NCBI GenBank assembly: GCA_044426355.1
Contig: JAWXUO010000007.1
Location: forward strand, 1 to 48,186
Direction: 5' to 3'
From: CAYJLC01 sp044426355
Lineage (GTDB): Bacteria; Bacillota; Clostridia; Oscillospirales; Butyricicoccaceae
Length of the DNA stretch: 48,186 nt
Shown: piece by piece, positions 1 to 7,635 of the stretch
How the letters are laid out: each line of letters starts with the position of its first letter
How positions within the stretch are numbered: the stretch's first letter is position 1
Translations under genes and position numbers: made by a program
Notes under the pieces: model-generated
Told to the model about the DNA's origin: nothing
What the model saw: only the letters and a program-made list of their open reading frames with translations
The model's database searches: none

Positions 1-387
1 GATAGTTCGGGAAGTACTGGTAGCACTGGTAGCACTGGAAGTACTGATAGTACAGTAGATCCAGGAAATCCAGAGGAAGAAATTCCTACTCCAGAACCAG
101 AACCAGAACCTACTCCAGACCCAGAACCTGAGGACAATGGTGGGATTACTTTAGATGATTATTATAATAGCACAACTGGTGTGAACTATGTTTTAGAGTG
201 GTTATTATATACAACTAAAACAATGAATGGGTATGATGCAACACAAAACTACGAAAAATTATCACCATATTACGATTGTATAGACAATGATTACACATGT
301 ACATGTGGTAGAGCAGATTGTTTGGTGAAAAATATTAATGATAGCATTTATTTAAGAAGACAATTAGCAGACTTTTTAGCAAGATAA
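1..387 (+). CDS. C-terminal part of a surface/pilus-associated protein (5' end outside window)
   Basis: The reading frame is open from the first base, so the start lies upstream and only about 128 residues are visible. Residues 1-20 are a Gly-Ser-Thr repeat tract, followed by a Pro-Glu-rich linker (about residues 21-45), the kind of spacer common in cell-surface proteins. The remaining ~80 residues form a small domain with three Cys (a CxC and one more Cys eight codons apart overall) and a basic C-terminus. It ends 12 bp before the first prepilin gene, with a shared operon layout, so a role in the same pilus or secretion apparatus is inferred. I do not recognise the family, and the C-terminal domain has no motif I can name. 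Confidence 0.6.
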   Translation, partial: DSSGSTGSTGSTGSTDSTVDPGNPEEEIPTPEPEPEPTPDPEPEDNGGITLDDYYNSTTGVNYVLEWLLYTTKTMNGYDATQNYEKLSPYYDCIDNDYTCTCGRADCLVKNINDSIYLRRQLADFLAR

Positions 388-399
388 GGAGGTGAAACC

Positions 400-1323
400 A
401 TGAATAATAAAGGTAACACATTAGCTGAAGTTGTTGTTGCTTTGATTATTTTCGGTTTAAGCATTTCTATGATATATCCTATGCTTGTTCAATCGACTAG
501 AGATACGGCAGCACTTGAGCAAAGTGTAGATGCAAATAGAGTTTTAGGAGTATGTTCAAATGCTTTGTTATCCTCGGGTATTTATGCTGTAGATTTATTT
601 AATATAACTGATGAAGATGATGGCAAAGACAAATGGATTTCAGACTCTTATGATGGTAGCGTAGCCGATAAAGTTTCGCTTACTTATGGTAGTTTATCTG
701 CTGAAGTTACAATATCGGACTATAACTATGTAGAAGTTCCAGTGCAAAATACTCTAAATTATGCACTAACTAATGAAAATGATACAAACCCAAATATATC
801 ACTGGTTTTTAATGGCGATGAAATTCGACTAGACTATGACGCTGAAAGAATGATAATTGGGGGTCTTGTGTCGTATAACGAGTGGGCAGAATTTGACGGT
901 GTAGATATTGCAGATAGCAAAGTTTTGAGTATCGCATATTATTATGATGCTCCACTAACTACGCCTACAGCTATAACACACAACTTGAATGTTCAAGTAA
1001 CAAATAAACCGTCGGACTTTATTTTGAATATATATTTTATCAAAAAAACAAGTGGAATTGGAGCTGGGTCGGATTTAAATTCGCAATATCTAACGTTTAC
1101 AGGGGATACTACGAATGTAAATATTTATTCTAATGCGACAGAAGATATATATAACGGATTTTCGACTATTTTAACGAGCATAACGACGAATGTACCAATA
1201 AATACTATAAATTTAGTTGATGGACATAATGTAGTAGAAAAATTGCTATCGTGTAAAGCGAATATTAGGATTTTTTCGAAATATGGAACGGAAATAGCTA
1301 ATGAGGAGGTGTTTATCTCCTAA
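400..1323 (+). CDS. Prepilin-like protein (type IV pilin/pseudopilin N-terminus)
   Basis: 307 residues. The N-terminus has a class III signal: a short basic leader, Gly6, then NTLAEVVVALIIFGL, which places Glu at position +5 of the mature protein before a hydrophobic helix. A prepilin peptidase would be expected to cut after Gly6 and methylate the new N-terminus. The rest is a long Asp/Asn/Thr-rich extracellular domain without recognisable motifs, larger than typical pilins, so a minor pilin is likely. A very strong ribosome site (AGGAGGTGA) precedes the ATG. It is the first of four consecutive prepilin-like genes with overlapping ends, so translational coupling is likely. Exact class (type IV pilus, competence or type II-like) cannot be decided here. 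Confidence 0.8.
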   Translation: MNNKGNTLAEVVVALIIFGLSISMIYPMLVQSTRDTAALEQSVDANRVLGVCSNALLSSGIYAVDLFNITDEDDGKDKWISDSYDGSVADKVSLTYGSLSAEVTISDYNYVEVPVQNTLNYALTNENDTNPNISLVFNGDEIRLDYDAERMIIGGLVSYNEWAEFDGVDIADSKVLSIAYYYDAPLTTPTAITHNLNVQVTNKPSDFILNIYFIKKTSGIGAGSDLNSQYLTFTGDTTNVNIYSNATEDIYNGFSTILTSITTNVPINTINLVDGHNVVEKLLSCKANIRIFSKYGTEIANEEVFIS

Positions 1324-1799
1324 TGTTTAAATTAATTAATAATGAAAGAGGGTCAACACTTCTATATGTAGTGGTAATTTGCGTAGCTTTTTCATCTATC
1401 GGGTTTACAGTTTTATCAATATCTTATAATAATACAAGATCGCTTATTGTAGTAGAAAAATCTACAGAAAATATTAATGAGATACAATTTCAAAAAAATG
1501 AAATAGAAGCTGAGATAAAACTTCTGTATGCAAGCTGTCTTAGCGAAACTTATAACTCTGTTTTGAAAAAAGGTACATTGCACGATGATTTTGAGACTGT
1601 TTTTGCAGAAGATTTTATACTAAATTTCAAAAATGGAGTATCTGTTGACTACACGTGGTCGGAAGATACTACTGATACAATGATTTTTGAAACTCTTATT
1701 GACGATTTAGAAATAGTAGTTAAAATTCCAAAATTAGAGCCAACAGAGGATATAACGTTCTATTTATATGATTTTTTAACTTGGCGAGGTGATAGCTAA
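1323..1799 (+). CDS. Prepilin-like minor subunit lacking Glu5
   Basis: 158 residues. It begins MFKLINNERGSTLLYVVVI: a basic leader ending in Gly10, then STLLY and a hydrophobic helix. This is a prepilin signal in which the usual Glu at +5 is Tyr. Minor pseudopilins of the GspK/PilX type are known to lack Glu5 and sit at the pilus tip, so a tip or initiation role is inferred. Its ATG overlaps the preceding stop (TAATG) and its own stop overlaps the next start the same way. A good GGAGG lies upstream, inside the previous gene. The C-terminal domain is small, acidic and not recognised. Confidence 0.72.
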   Translation: MFKLINNERGSTLLYVVVICVAFSSIGFTVLSISYNNTRSLIVVEKSTENINEIQFQKNEIEAEIKLLYASCLSETYNSVLKKGTLHDDFETVFAEDFILNFKNGVSVDYTWSEDTTDTMIFETLIDDLEIVVKIPKLEPTEDITFYLYDFLTWRGDS

Positions 1800-2233
1800 T
1801 GAAAATCTTAGATAATAAAGGGTTTACGCTTGTAGAAATGCTAGCATGTGTTGTAATTCTTTTGATTGTAATGTCAGGTGTTACGATGAGGTCTAGTATG
1901 TCAACATATAACTCATTTAATGAGCGAGATGTAGAAGAAACACTGAGTTCTTGTGCAAATTTAGTTAGATTATCGGCACTTTCGAACAATTATGCTGATG
2001 ATCCAAAGCTTGTTTTAGTAGAGCTTGACGATGCGTATTATTTAGATATTTATTTAGACGGAGTAAATCCTACTACACGCTCGTTTTTAACAGCCTCAAA
2101 TACTTATGTTGTAGCATCTGTTAAAACAATTGCGTTTGATACAAAGGGAGTTCCGACATCAAACCCAGTGTGGACGATAGGTCAACAAACATATTCCTTT
2201 AACCAAGTTACGGGGGTGGTAGAGTGGACATAA
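1799..2233 (+). CDS. Prepilin-like protein (GspH/minor pilin type)
   Basis: 144 residues. The N-terminus has a textbook prepilin motif, KGFTLVEMLACVVILLIVM, with cleavage expected after Gly8 and Glu at +5. The short soluble domain ends with a run that looks like the antiparallel strands of small pseudopilins. It starts within the TAATG overlap with the preceding gene and overlaps the next gene by 10 bp, so all four pilin-like genes are likely made together. A role as a minor pilin/pseudopilin is well supported. The specific machinery is not identified because the ATPase and peptidase genes are not in the window. Confidence 0.82.
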   Translation: MKILDNKGFTLVEMLACVVILLIVMSGVTMRSSMSTYNSFNERDVEETLSSCANLVRLSALSNNYADDPKLVLVELDDAYYLDIYLDGVNPTTRSFLTASNTYVVASVKTIAFDTKGVPTSNPVWTIGQQTYSFNQVTGVVEWT

Positions 2234-2661
2234 AAAATAACAAAGGCTACACTCTAGTAGAAATGGTTGCAGCTTTAGTTTTGAGTGCAATTTTATTGCT
2301 TTTTATAGGTAGCACCATTATTTCTGTAACAAAAACTGAATCGGATATTATTAAATTATCATCAGCTCAAAATACTTTACTTATGGTAGAAGCTCATATA
2401 AAAGCGAATATCCCTGAAAGTTTAGCTGGTGTAAATATTACAACGAATATGCTAACAAATGTTACATATTACGAATTAGACGCAAGCACAATTTATGCGT
2501 TTGATATTTCGAGCAAATGTTTATATTATAATGATAATATTTTATCAGAAAATGTTAGTTCGTTTGATATTGAATTTATTGATAACTTAACTTTAAAGCA
2601 GGGCAAAGAAAATACGATGATTGTTGTTGTAAACGATAAAAAATATCTTTATAGACTATAA
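2224..2661 (+). CDS. Prepilin-like protein (minor pilin)
   Basis: 145 residues, starting at GTG after a GGGGG-rich ribosome site inside the end of the previous gene (10-bp overlap). The N-terminus KGYTLVEMVAALVLSAILL is a classical type III signal with cleavage after Gly8 and Glu at +5. The remaining ~110 residues form a small Asn/Ser/Thr-rich domain resembling PilW/GspJ-type minor subunits only in general layout. It is the last of four prepilin-like genes and is followed after 13 bp by the SLH-like protein gene, which suggests one transcript. Confidence 0.82.
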   Translation: MDIKNNKGYTLVEMVAALVLSAILLLFIGSTIISVTKTESDIIKLSSAQNTLLMVEAHIKANIPESLAGVNITTNMLTNVTYYELDASTIYAFDISSKCLYYNDNILSENVSSFDIEFIDNLTLKQGKENTMIVVVNDKKYLYRL

Positions 2662-2674
2662 AGGAGGGGTTTTT

Positions 2675-3529
2675 ATGATTAAATTAAAAACAACTTTAGT
2701 TCCAGTTATAATTGCAACGTATATGTTTTCGAGATTTTCGCCACAAGCAAATGTTGAGCCTGATTATAATTACGACATTAATACGCAAACTATAAACTAC
2801 AATACTGAAGAGGTTTTAGACCGAATAATTACAGAAAATTTTAGATTGGTACTAAGTAATCTAAATTTATACACTAGTATTTATGATGTTTTAGATGATT
2901 TAGGTGTTGAATATGATGAAGATATTATCGAAATGCATTTGTTTGGGGTGGAGCGTAGCTTGCTTGAAACTTTAAAATACATAGGTATTGATGTCTTTTC
3001 GCTTACAGATTATTTAATTCCTGTAGAAAATGATAAAGGTGCTGTAAGTCGTATTTCTGCAAATTTTGAACGTGATACAATTATGTATTTGCCGTTAGTT
3101 TCGGACAATGTACAAGAACACACACTTCAGTTTAATGCACAAATTTTGCTAGATGTAGATGATGAATATTCAAAAGTTGTGAGTTATGTTTCGTCACGAG
3201 GTATCATGATAGGCGTTTCTTCACACAGATTTAGTGGAAATGAAATATTAACACGAGAAATGTTGGCAAAGGCTTTGCATAATATTTTTATGCAAGGGCA
3301 AGAAATTGAATATGAAGATGCACTTTCATGGGCATATTTAGAAGATATTATGACAATGTCTACGAATTATATCACAAATGGTGAACTTAGAAGTATTTTA
3401 AGCACAACTTACAAAAAATATCTAGGAATAGACATAGAAACACCTGTTATTCAAACATCGAGTTATGTAACAAGATATAATTTGGCTGAAATAATTTATG
3501 AAATCCATAATGACATTTTAACTGCATAA
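2675..3529 (+). CDS. Secreted protein with SLH-like repeats
   Basis: 284 residues with a hydrophobic N-terminal segment (about residues 5-20) that could be a signal peptide or anchor. The C-terminal half contains degenerate S-layer-homology-like units: a segment around residues 175-205 with the pattern ITREMLAKALHNI, then a Y-x-TNGELRSIL unit, and a final YVTRYNLAEIIYEI unit. The TR-x-(E/N)-x-A core is the SLH signature. SLH domains bind secondary cell-wall polymers, so a role in fixing the pilus machinery to the wall is inferred from its place at the end of the pilin operon. The N-terminal half is unrecognised. It has a strong AAGGAGGGG ribosome site and ends just before a bidirectional terminator. 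Confidence 0.6.
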   Translation: MIKLKTTLVPVIIATYMFSRFSPQANVEPDYNYDINTQTINYNTEEVLDRIITENFRLVLSNLNLYTSIYDVLDDLGVEYDEDIIEMHLFGVERSLLETLKYIGIDVFSLTDYLIPVENDKGAVSRISANFERDTIMYLPLVSDNVQEHTLQFNAQILLDVDDEYSKVVSYVSSRGIMIGVSSHRFSGNEILTREMLAKALHNIFMQGQEIEYEDALSWAYLEDIMTMSTNYITNGELRSILSTTYKKYLGIDIETPVIQTSSYVTRYNLAEIIYEIHNDILTA

Positions 3530-3532
3530 AAA

Positions 3533-3576
3533 AACAGCTATCACAAGAGACTAACTCCGTGATAGCTGTTAAATTT
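3533..3576. terminator. Bidirectional intrinsic terminator
   Basis: A perfect 12-bp inverted repeat (3533-3544 with 3559-3570) has a 14-nt loop. It is flanked by A-rich sequence on the left and by AAATTTTTG on the right. It separates the rightward pilin operon from the leftward pspA operon and can end both. Confidence 0.88.
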
Positions 3577-3580
3577 TTGT

Positions 3581-4258
3581 CTATTCTTCTGTCATACCCA
3601 TGCGAGCTTTTAGTGCTTGAAGTTCTGCTGAAACATCAGTTCCGTCGTTTTCGTACTTACTAGCTAGTTCTTCTGCTTGGCTTACAGGAGTAGTGTTTAA
3701 CTCTGCTTCTGCCTCAGCACGGTCTAGCATATTTTGAGCTTTTTGCTCGTAGTCATTAAATTTGCTAATTGTAGCTTCTGTATTAACTCCACCCATTTTG
3801 TTGATTTTACTTTGAGTTTTTGCTACAGAAATAGTAGCTTTTATATTAGCTTGACGGCTTTTTAAAGAATTAATATCTTCAGTTAATTTATCATGCATTT
3901 GACGCATTCTTGTAGCATTTTCTTTAGCAACATTAAAAGTTGTTTGAGCAGTTGCTAAATTTGCAGAAACTTTTGCTTTTTCTTGAAGAAAAACAGTAGC
4001 GTCAGCATCATTTCCAGCTTGAACAGCTTTAATAGAAAGTTTGTCTAAACGTGCAATTTCTGTAGTAATGTCTTCTACAATACGCATGCAACGTTTTTCT
4101 TCTGCCATAACTACAGCAGTTTCTTTTTTAACATCTGCAAGGTCTTTTACAGCATTGCGAAGCATTTGGTCTATCATTTTTGAAGGGTCTTCTAATTTAT
4201 CAAGTAAATCGTTGATATTACTTGCCATTATGTCTTTAAATCTTACTAAAATACTCAT
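3581..4258 (-). CDS. pspA: PspA/IM30 family membrane-stress protein
   Basis: 225 residues, almost entirely predicted coiled coil, starting MSILVRFKDIMASNINDLLDK as is usual for PspA/IM30 (an amphipathic N-terminal helix followed by the D-P-x-K-M-I-D region near residues 23-30). PspA/IM30 proteins are ESCRT-III relatives that assemble on the inner face of the cytoplasmic membrane and maintain it under stress. Length matches the family. It starts 16 bp after the RGG-rich membrane protein gene, with AGGAGA as ribosome site, so the two form an operon. The neighbour may act as its membrane partner, a role played by PspB/PspC or LiaF-type proteins elsewhere (inference). Confidence 0.9.
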   Translation of the reverse strand: MSILVRFKDIMASNINDLLDKLEDPSKMIDQMLRNAVKDLADVKKETAVVMAEEKRCMRIVEDITTEIARLDKLSIKAVQAGNDADATVFLQEKAKVSANLATAQTTFNVAKENATRMRQMHDKLTEDINSLKSRQANIKATISVAKTQSKINKMGGVNTEATISKFNDYEQKAQNMLDRAEAEAELNTTPVSQAEELASKYENDGTDVSAELQALKARMGMTEE

Positions 4259-4274
4259 TTTTTATCTCCTAAAG

Positions 4275-4724
4275 TTATTTATATTTTTCTGCTAAATCTT
4301 CTACCTCTTGATTTGTGTTACCAAAAGTTTCAAGGTCTGAATTTAGCATTTGATTTGTTTCAAATGCTTCGGCACGGTCTTTGTTATATTTATAAAATAA
4401 AAACATGCCAATAACAGCTACAACACCTATTATTAAGGTTATCCATAAAATATTATCGCCTAGAGCAGAAACTGCTGAAGCAACGAGAATAATTGCGAAT
4501 ACCATAAGTGAAGCAAATGGATTTCCACGTCTACCGTATGGCGAAGGCGGTCTACCCATAGGGCCTCTTGTGTTCATCATAGGTGGTCTACCCATGTTTG
4601 CTCTCGAATGATTCATAGGTGGTCTGCCCATGCTCGAACTTGAACGACTCATAGGAGGTCGTCCACCACGTGGTCCACCACCTCTTGGTCCACCTCCACC
4701 TCTTGGAGGTCCTCCTCTACTCAT
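4275..4724 (-). CDS. RGG/MGRPP-repeat membrane protein, pspA operon
   Basis: 149 residues in three parts. Residues 1-67 are a low-complexity Gly/Arg/Pro/Met tract with four RGG units in the first 21 residues and three MGRPP units after that. Residues ~70-110 are two closely spaced hydrophobic helices. Residues ~112-149 form a charged, helical tail. Arg/Gly-rich tracts commonly bind RNA or acidic lipids and can favour condensation, but no function is established here. Codon runs in the tract are not simple DNA repeats, so selection on the protein is likely. It precedes pspA by 16 bp. I do not recognise a named family. Confidence 0.75.
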   Translation of the reverse strand: MSRGGPPRGGGGPRGGGPRGGRPPMSRSSSSMGRPPMNHSRANMGRPPMMNTRGPMGRPPSPYGRRGNPFASLMVFAIILVASAVSALGDNILWITLIIGVVAVIGMFLFYKYNKDRAEAFETNQMLNSDLETFGNTNQEVEDLAEKYK

Positions 4725-4732
4725 AAAAATTC

Positions 4733-4792
4733 TCCTTTCAAAAAATATATATATTAGAATTATAACATAATCCTTTCAAAAAATCTATATAT
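4733..4792 (-). promoter_or_regulatory. pspA operon upstream region with duplicated ~22-bp block
   Basis: Read leftwards, two near-identical blocks (4772-4792 and 4733-4755, both of the form ATATA-TTTTTTGAAAGGA) lie upstream of the RGG-protein start. The second supplies its ribosome site. A TATAAT (4759-4764 on the plus strand as ATTATA) sits between them and may be a -10 box with a poor -35. Confidence 0.35.
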
Positions 4793-4848
4793 TTTCGAAA
4801 AAAAAGTGTTTTTGAATTAATTTACATAAAATGTTTTCATAAAATATA

Positions 4849-4876
4849 TTGACAAAATATAAGTTTTTGTTATAAA
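4849..4876 (+). promoter_or_regulatory. Sigma-A promoter of the DUF308 gene
   Basis: TTGACA (4849-4854), a 16-bp spacer and TATAAA (4871-4876), about 40 bp before the ATG at 4915. Confidence 0.75.
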
Positions 4877-4914
4877 ATAAAATAACTACTAAAAAATAGG
4901 AGATTTAGATATAT

Positions 4915-5451
4915 ATGAAATTATTTACAACGATAGTCGGGGGACTTATTACTTTATTTGGAGTTAGCATAATGTTAACCCCACTTAGAACATATTTTTT
5001 AATTGGCTGGATAGTTGGGGTCGTGCTTTTATGTAATGGAATATCAATGTTATTTACTGGACTAAGATATAAAATTAAGAGTAAAAAATTTGTAGGTATT
5101 ACAACAACTTTGATTGGTATTGTTCTACTAGTTACAGATTTACAACAAATACTTACGCAAATTTTCATTGTATACTTAGTTGCTGGTGGGATAATGCTAG
5201 TGGGATTTGTTGAGTGTATAATTGGATATATGCTGGTAAAAAAAGGTCAAGGTGGAATGTATACGCTAGTTGTTGGTGCAATTTCATTTGCAGTGGGGCT
5301 GTTTGGACTGATTTTTAAAGAAGCTACGGTCATAGTAATCGGTTTAATTGTGGGGTATCATATTGTAAGAATTGGACTAAATGTGATTAGTTTTTCAAAA
5401 TATATGGGTGCACAAGTTATATTAGATGCTGATGAGTTGCCATTTGACTAA
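4915..5451 (+). CDS. DUF308/HdeD-like multispanning membrane protein
   Basis: 178 residues with about six hydrophobic segments in three pairs, each pair with a Gly-rich turn (for example GGLITLFGVSIMLTP and GGIMLVGFVECIIGYM). This is the layout of the DUF308/HdeD family, integral membrane proteins of about 180 residues. E. coli HdeD is linked to acid resistance, but the biochemical role of the family is unknown. It is a single-gene unit with its own promoter and a double-hairpin terminator. Being divergent from pspA suggests a shared theme of envelope stress (inference only). Confidence 0.78.
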   Translation: MKLFTTIVGGLITLFGVSIMLTPLRTYFLIGWIVGVVLLCNGISMLFTGLRYKIKSKKFVGITTTLIGIVLLVTDLQQILTQIFIVYLVAGGIMLVGFVECIIGYMLVKKGQGGMYTLVVGAISFAVGLFGLIFKEATVIVIGLIVGYHIVRIGLNVISFSKYMGAQVILDADELPFD

Positions 5452-5469
5452 AAATGTTATAAAATATAA

Positions 5470-5528
5470 AAACGGTGGAATAACCACCGTTTATGACTGT
5501 CGAAAATATTTTTTGACAGTCTTGTTTT
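5470..5528 (+). terminator. Double-hairpin terminator after DUF308 gene
   Basis: First stem is a 9-bp perfect repeat (5470-5478 with 5484-5492, AATAA loop). Second is GACTGTC/GACAGTC (5495-5501 with 5515-5521), followed by TTGTTTTTT. Confidence 0.82.
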
Positions 5529-5556
5529 TTATGTAAAAACTTAAAATTAATTTGAA

Positions 5557-5871
5557 TTACGTAAACCACTTTCCGTCATTATATTTCATTTGTGCTTTAT
5601 GAAATATAGCGAAAGCACTAATGAAGCTAAATAGATAAATTATCCAATACAAATCGTTTTTTGTAAAATATTCTAAAACGCTCGTTGCAACAAGTCCAAA
5701 ACCTATAAGTCGTAAGCCTCTAGAATATAGAGCAGTATAAGCTTTTTTGTCTTCTTCCTTAACATTTTTATGGTGATAGTCATGGATAAGCTCAATTTTT
5801 TCTTTTGTTCCTATAAAATATGCTAGAACAAAAAACAGTATACTAACTGAAAAATTAATTAAAATATACAT
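5557..5871 (-). CDS. DUF3784-like small membrane protein
   Basis: 104 residues with three hydrophobic segments (about residues 4-20, 53-67 and 73-92). A charged cytoplasmic loop near residues 22-50 contains the DYHHKNVKEEDKKAY segment and resembles the loop of DUF3784 proteins, small membrane proteins common in Clostridia. Function is unknown. A strong AAAGGAGGTG ribosome site precedes the ATG. It lies 35 bp downstream of the acetyltransferase gene in the same direction. Confidence 0.62.
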   Translation of the reverse strand: MYILINFSVSILFFVLAYFIGTKEKIELIHDYHHKNVKEEDKKAYTALYSRGLRLIGFGLVATSVLEYFTKNDLYWIIYLFSFISAFAIFHKAQMKYNDGKWFT

Positions 5872-5906
5872 AATTTAACACCTCCTTTAATATTTTAGAC
5901 GAAGAT

Positions 5907-6374
5907 TTATTTGAAAAGTTGCTTTTTCATAACGAAATTTCGAAGTTTGACATCGTTTCGATAAACTATATTATCACAAATGACGATATATCCTTGTTTT
6001 TTGAAAAAAGGAAGGGAAGTAATAGAAGCATATGTAGTAAAAGTAGAAATTCCATGGTCAATTGCGTGTTTTTCAAGGTTTGAGGTGATTAATTTTGCGA
6101 TACCTTGCCTTTGAAAATCTTTGTGAACATATAATCTGTCTAAATATCCAGTGTTATCCATATCGCCAAAACCTACAATGATGTTATTTTTTTCGACAAC
6201 TAGAGTGTTATTTTCTAAAAAAGATTTATTTAAAGTGGGAATATCAATTTTGCCAGTTGCCCAAGCTTGACACTCGATTTTCGAGTAATCTTTTGCATTA
6301 ATTGTGTGTACAGTGTCGAAAAATAGGTCGCAAAGATTTTCGCAGTCAGTTGTTATATAATTTCTTATTTTCAT
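5907..6374 (-). CDS. GNAT family N-acetyltransferase
   Basis: 155 residues with the GNAT fold order. The acetyl-CoA loop follows the pattern (R/Q)-x-x-G-x-A as RQGIAK at residues 89-94, preceded by the conserved strand YLDRLYVHKDFQ and followed by a helix and the LPFFKKQGY segment typical of motif B. GNAT enzymes move an acetyl group from acetyl-CoA to an amine of a small molecule or protein; the substrate is not predictable here. The best family-level similarity is to YafP-like acetyltransferases. Confidence 0.85.
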   Translation of the reverse strand: MKIRNYITTDCENLCDLFFDTVHTINAKDYSKIECQAWATGKIDIPTLNKSFLENNTLVVEKNNIIVGFGDMDNTGYLDRLYVHKDFQRQGIAKLITSNLEKHAIDHGISTFTTYASITSLPFFKKQGYIVICDNIVYRNDVKLRNFVMKKQLFK

Positions 6375-6416
6375 AAATTTTCACCTTAAATATATAATTT
6401 TCAAAGCTGATTTAGG

Positions 6417-6630
6417 TTATGTAAAGAGAAAATGAATCAATATATTGATAGCAACAGCTAGTGATATAGTTATAATATAGCTCCATTTATTAGCTAAATT
6501 CATCGTCCACGAGTAAACACTGTGGTCTTTTGATGAAAATATTTAGGTCGTTTTTATTGTAGTAAATACTATGACTGTGCTTTTGCATAATTTCAAAAAC
6601 TTCTTCGGTAGTATATTTTCGCTTTTCCAT
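6417..6630 (-). pseudogene. DUF5808-like small membrane protein, one-base frameshift
   Basis: The start at 6630 (after AAGGGT) opens MEKRKYTTEEVFEIMQKHS and continues into YYNKNDLNIF, then runs to a stop at about 6490. The +1 frame continues without a break into SWTMNLANKWSY, a hydrophobic helix, and a stop at 6417. The two halves together give the DUF5808 pattern (N-x-x-D-x-x-IF, nine residues, WT-(L/M)-N-x-ANxW, then a membrane helix). Removing one base from the TTTT run at 6528-6531 restores a single 70-codon gene with exactly the family spacing. Either a real inactivating mutation or a homopolymer sequencing error. Confidence 0.6.
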
Positions 6631-6679
6631 ATAAACCCTTCTTTTTATATTATATCATATAAAATTATTTTTACAATAG

Positions 6680-7408
6680 TTATTCTTTGTTAGTACATTC
6701 ATTAATGTTATGAAATGTATTTAGTGCAATGCTTATAGCCCAAGGCACACAAAGTCCAACGAAGAACATAGGTTTTTGTGATGTAAAAATTCCTATAAAA
6801 AAAAGAAATGCATTTACTTTTACCATATCTCCAAGGGTTTTTATAGCCGATTTCCCTGAATTTTTAAGTTCTAATTCGTCGAGCGTGTCTAGTGCTTTGG
6901 TGTTATAATCTGTTTTTGTGGGGTCGGCGTTTTTTTCTGGTTGCACTTTTTTTAGTATATTAATGCTATAAACTTCGAGATATGTTAGCAGTCCTACGTT
7001 TATAGTAAACATGCAGATTACAAATATTACAGATTTAATATCTGCAGTTTCATTTGAAAAATCTGCAAGATTTATATTTGCTCCAAATAGTAACATATTA
7101 ACTATTTGGAATATTGTTGATGTTGTTTGTAATTTTAGTAAGTGAATCTCTTTTTTAGCAAATACGCTGTTTTCATCGTCTGAGTAATTATCGGCTTTAA
7201 GTTCTTTGTTGAGAGATATTAATAATATTGTGATAACTATTGCGACTACAGTTGGAATTATTATCAAAAATTGCAAATCAATATTTTTAAAATTTTCTAG
7301 ATTTATACCACTTATATTCATGAAAGCTAAGACAAAACCACATACAAATCCGACTATACTACCTAATAGGAATTTTTCCATTAAACTTTTAACTTGTTTT
7401 TTATTCAT
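6680..7408 (-). CDS. DUF3169 family membrane protein
   Basis: 242 residues with about six hydrophobic segments: a pair near residues 14-32 and 46-65, a middle pair near 98-112 and 128-150, and a final pair near 197-230. A charged cytoplasmic loop containing DYNTKALDTLDELELKNSG lies in between. This arrangement, and its place directly after an XRE regulator, matches DUF3169 proteins, which are of unknown function. The start overlaps the end of the XRE gene by 8 bp, so the two are co-translated. The XRE/DUF3169 pairing is common in Bacillota. Confidence 0.72.
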   Translation of the reverse strand: MNKKQVKSLMEKFLLGSIVGFVCGFVLAFMNISGINLENFKNIDLQFLIIIPTVVAIVITILLISLNKELKADNYSDDENSVFAKKEIHLLKLQTTSTIFQIVNMLLFGANINLADFSNETADIKSVIFVICMFTINVGLLTYLEVYSINILKKVQPEKNADPTKTDYNTKALDTLDELELKNSGKSAIKTLGDMVKVNAFLFFIGIFTSQKPMFFVGLCVPWAISIALNTFHNINECTNKE

Positions 7409-7616
7409 TGTCTACACTCTCCTCATATTTAAATATATCCTCTACACTGCAACCAAAAATTTTTGTAAGTTTTAAAGCTACAACAATCGACGGGTGATAA
7501 TCACCTCTTTCGATAGAGCTTATTGTTTGTCTAGAAACGCTACAAAGTTTCCCTAAATCTGTTTGAGAGATATTTAATTTTTCTCTAAAAATTTTAACCT
7601 TATTTTCTAATGGCAT
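7401..7616 (-). CDS. XRE/Cro-type transcriptional regulator
   Basis: 71 residues, a stand-alone helix-turn-helix: residues ~17-43 (ISQTDLGKLCSVSRQTISSIERG) form the HTH, followed by the YHPSIVVALKLTKIFGCSVEDIF segment characteristic of small YozG-like XRE proteins. It is probably the repressor of its own operon: two copies of an inverted repeat TGACAA-N6-TTGTCA flank the -10 box of the upstream promoter (see that entry). It is co-transcribed with the DUF3169 gene, which overlaps its end. Confidence 0.9.
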   Translation of the reverse strand: MPLENKVKIFREKLNISQTDLGKLCSVSRQTISSIERGDYHPSIVVALKLTKIFGCSVEDIFKYEESVDNE

Positions 7617-7635
7617 TTTTAACCCCCTGTATTTC

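Noticed and set aside
4275..4724. RGG tract as a collagen-like or mis-translated repeat region
   Set aside because: There is no regular Gly-X-Y period, the frame has a good ribosome site, and it continues into two clear membrane helices.
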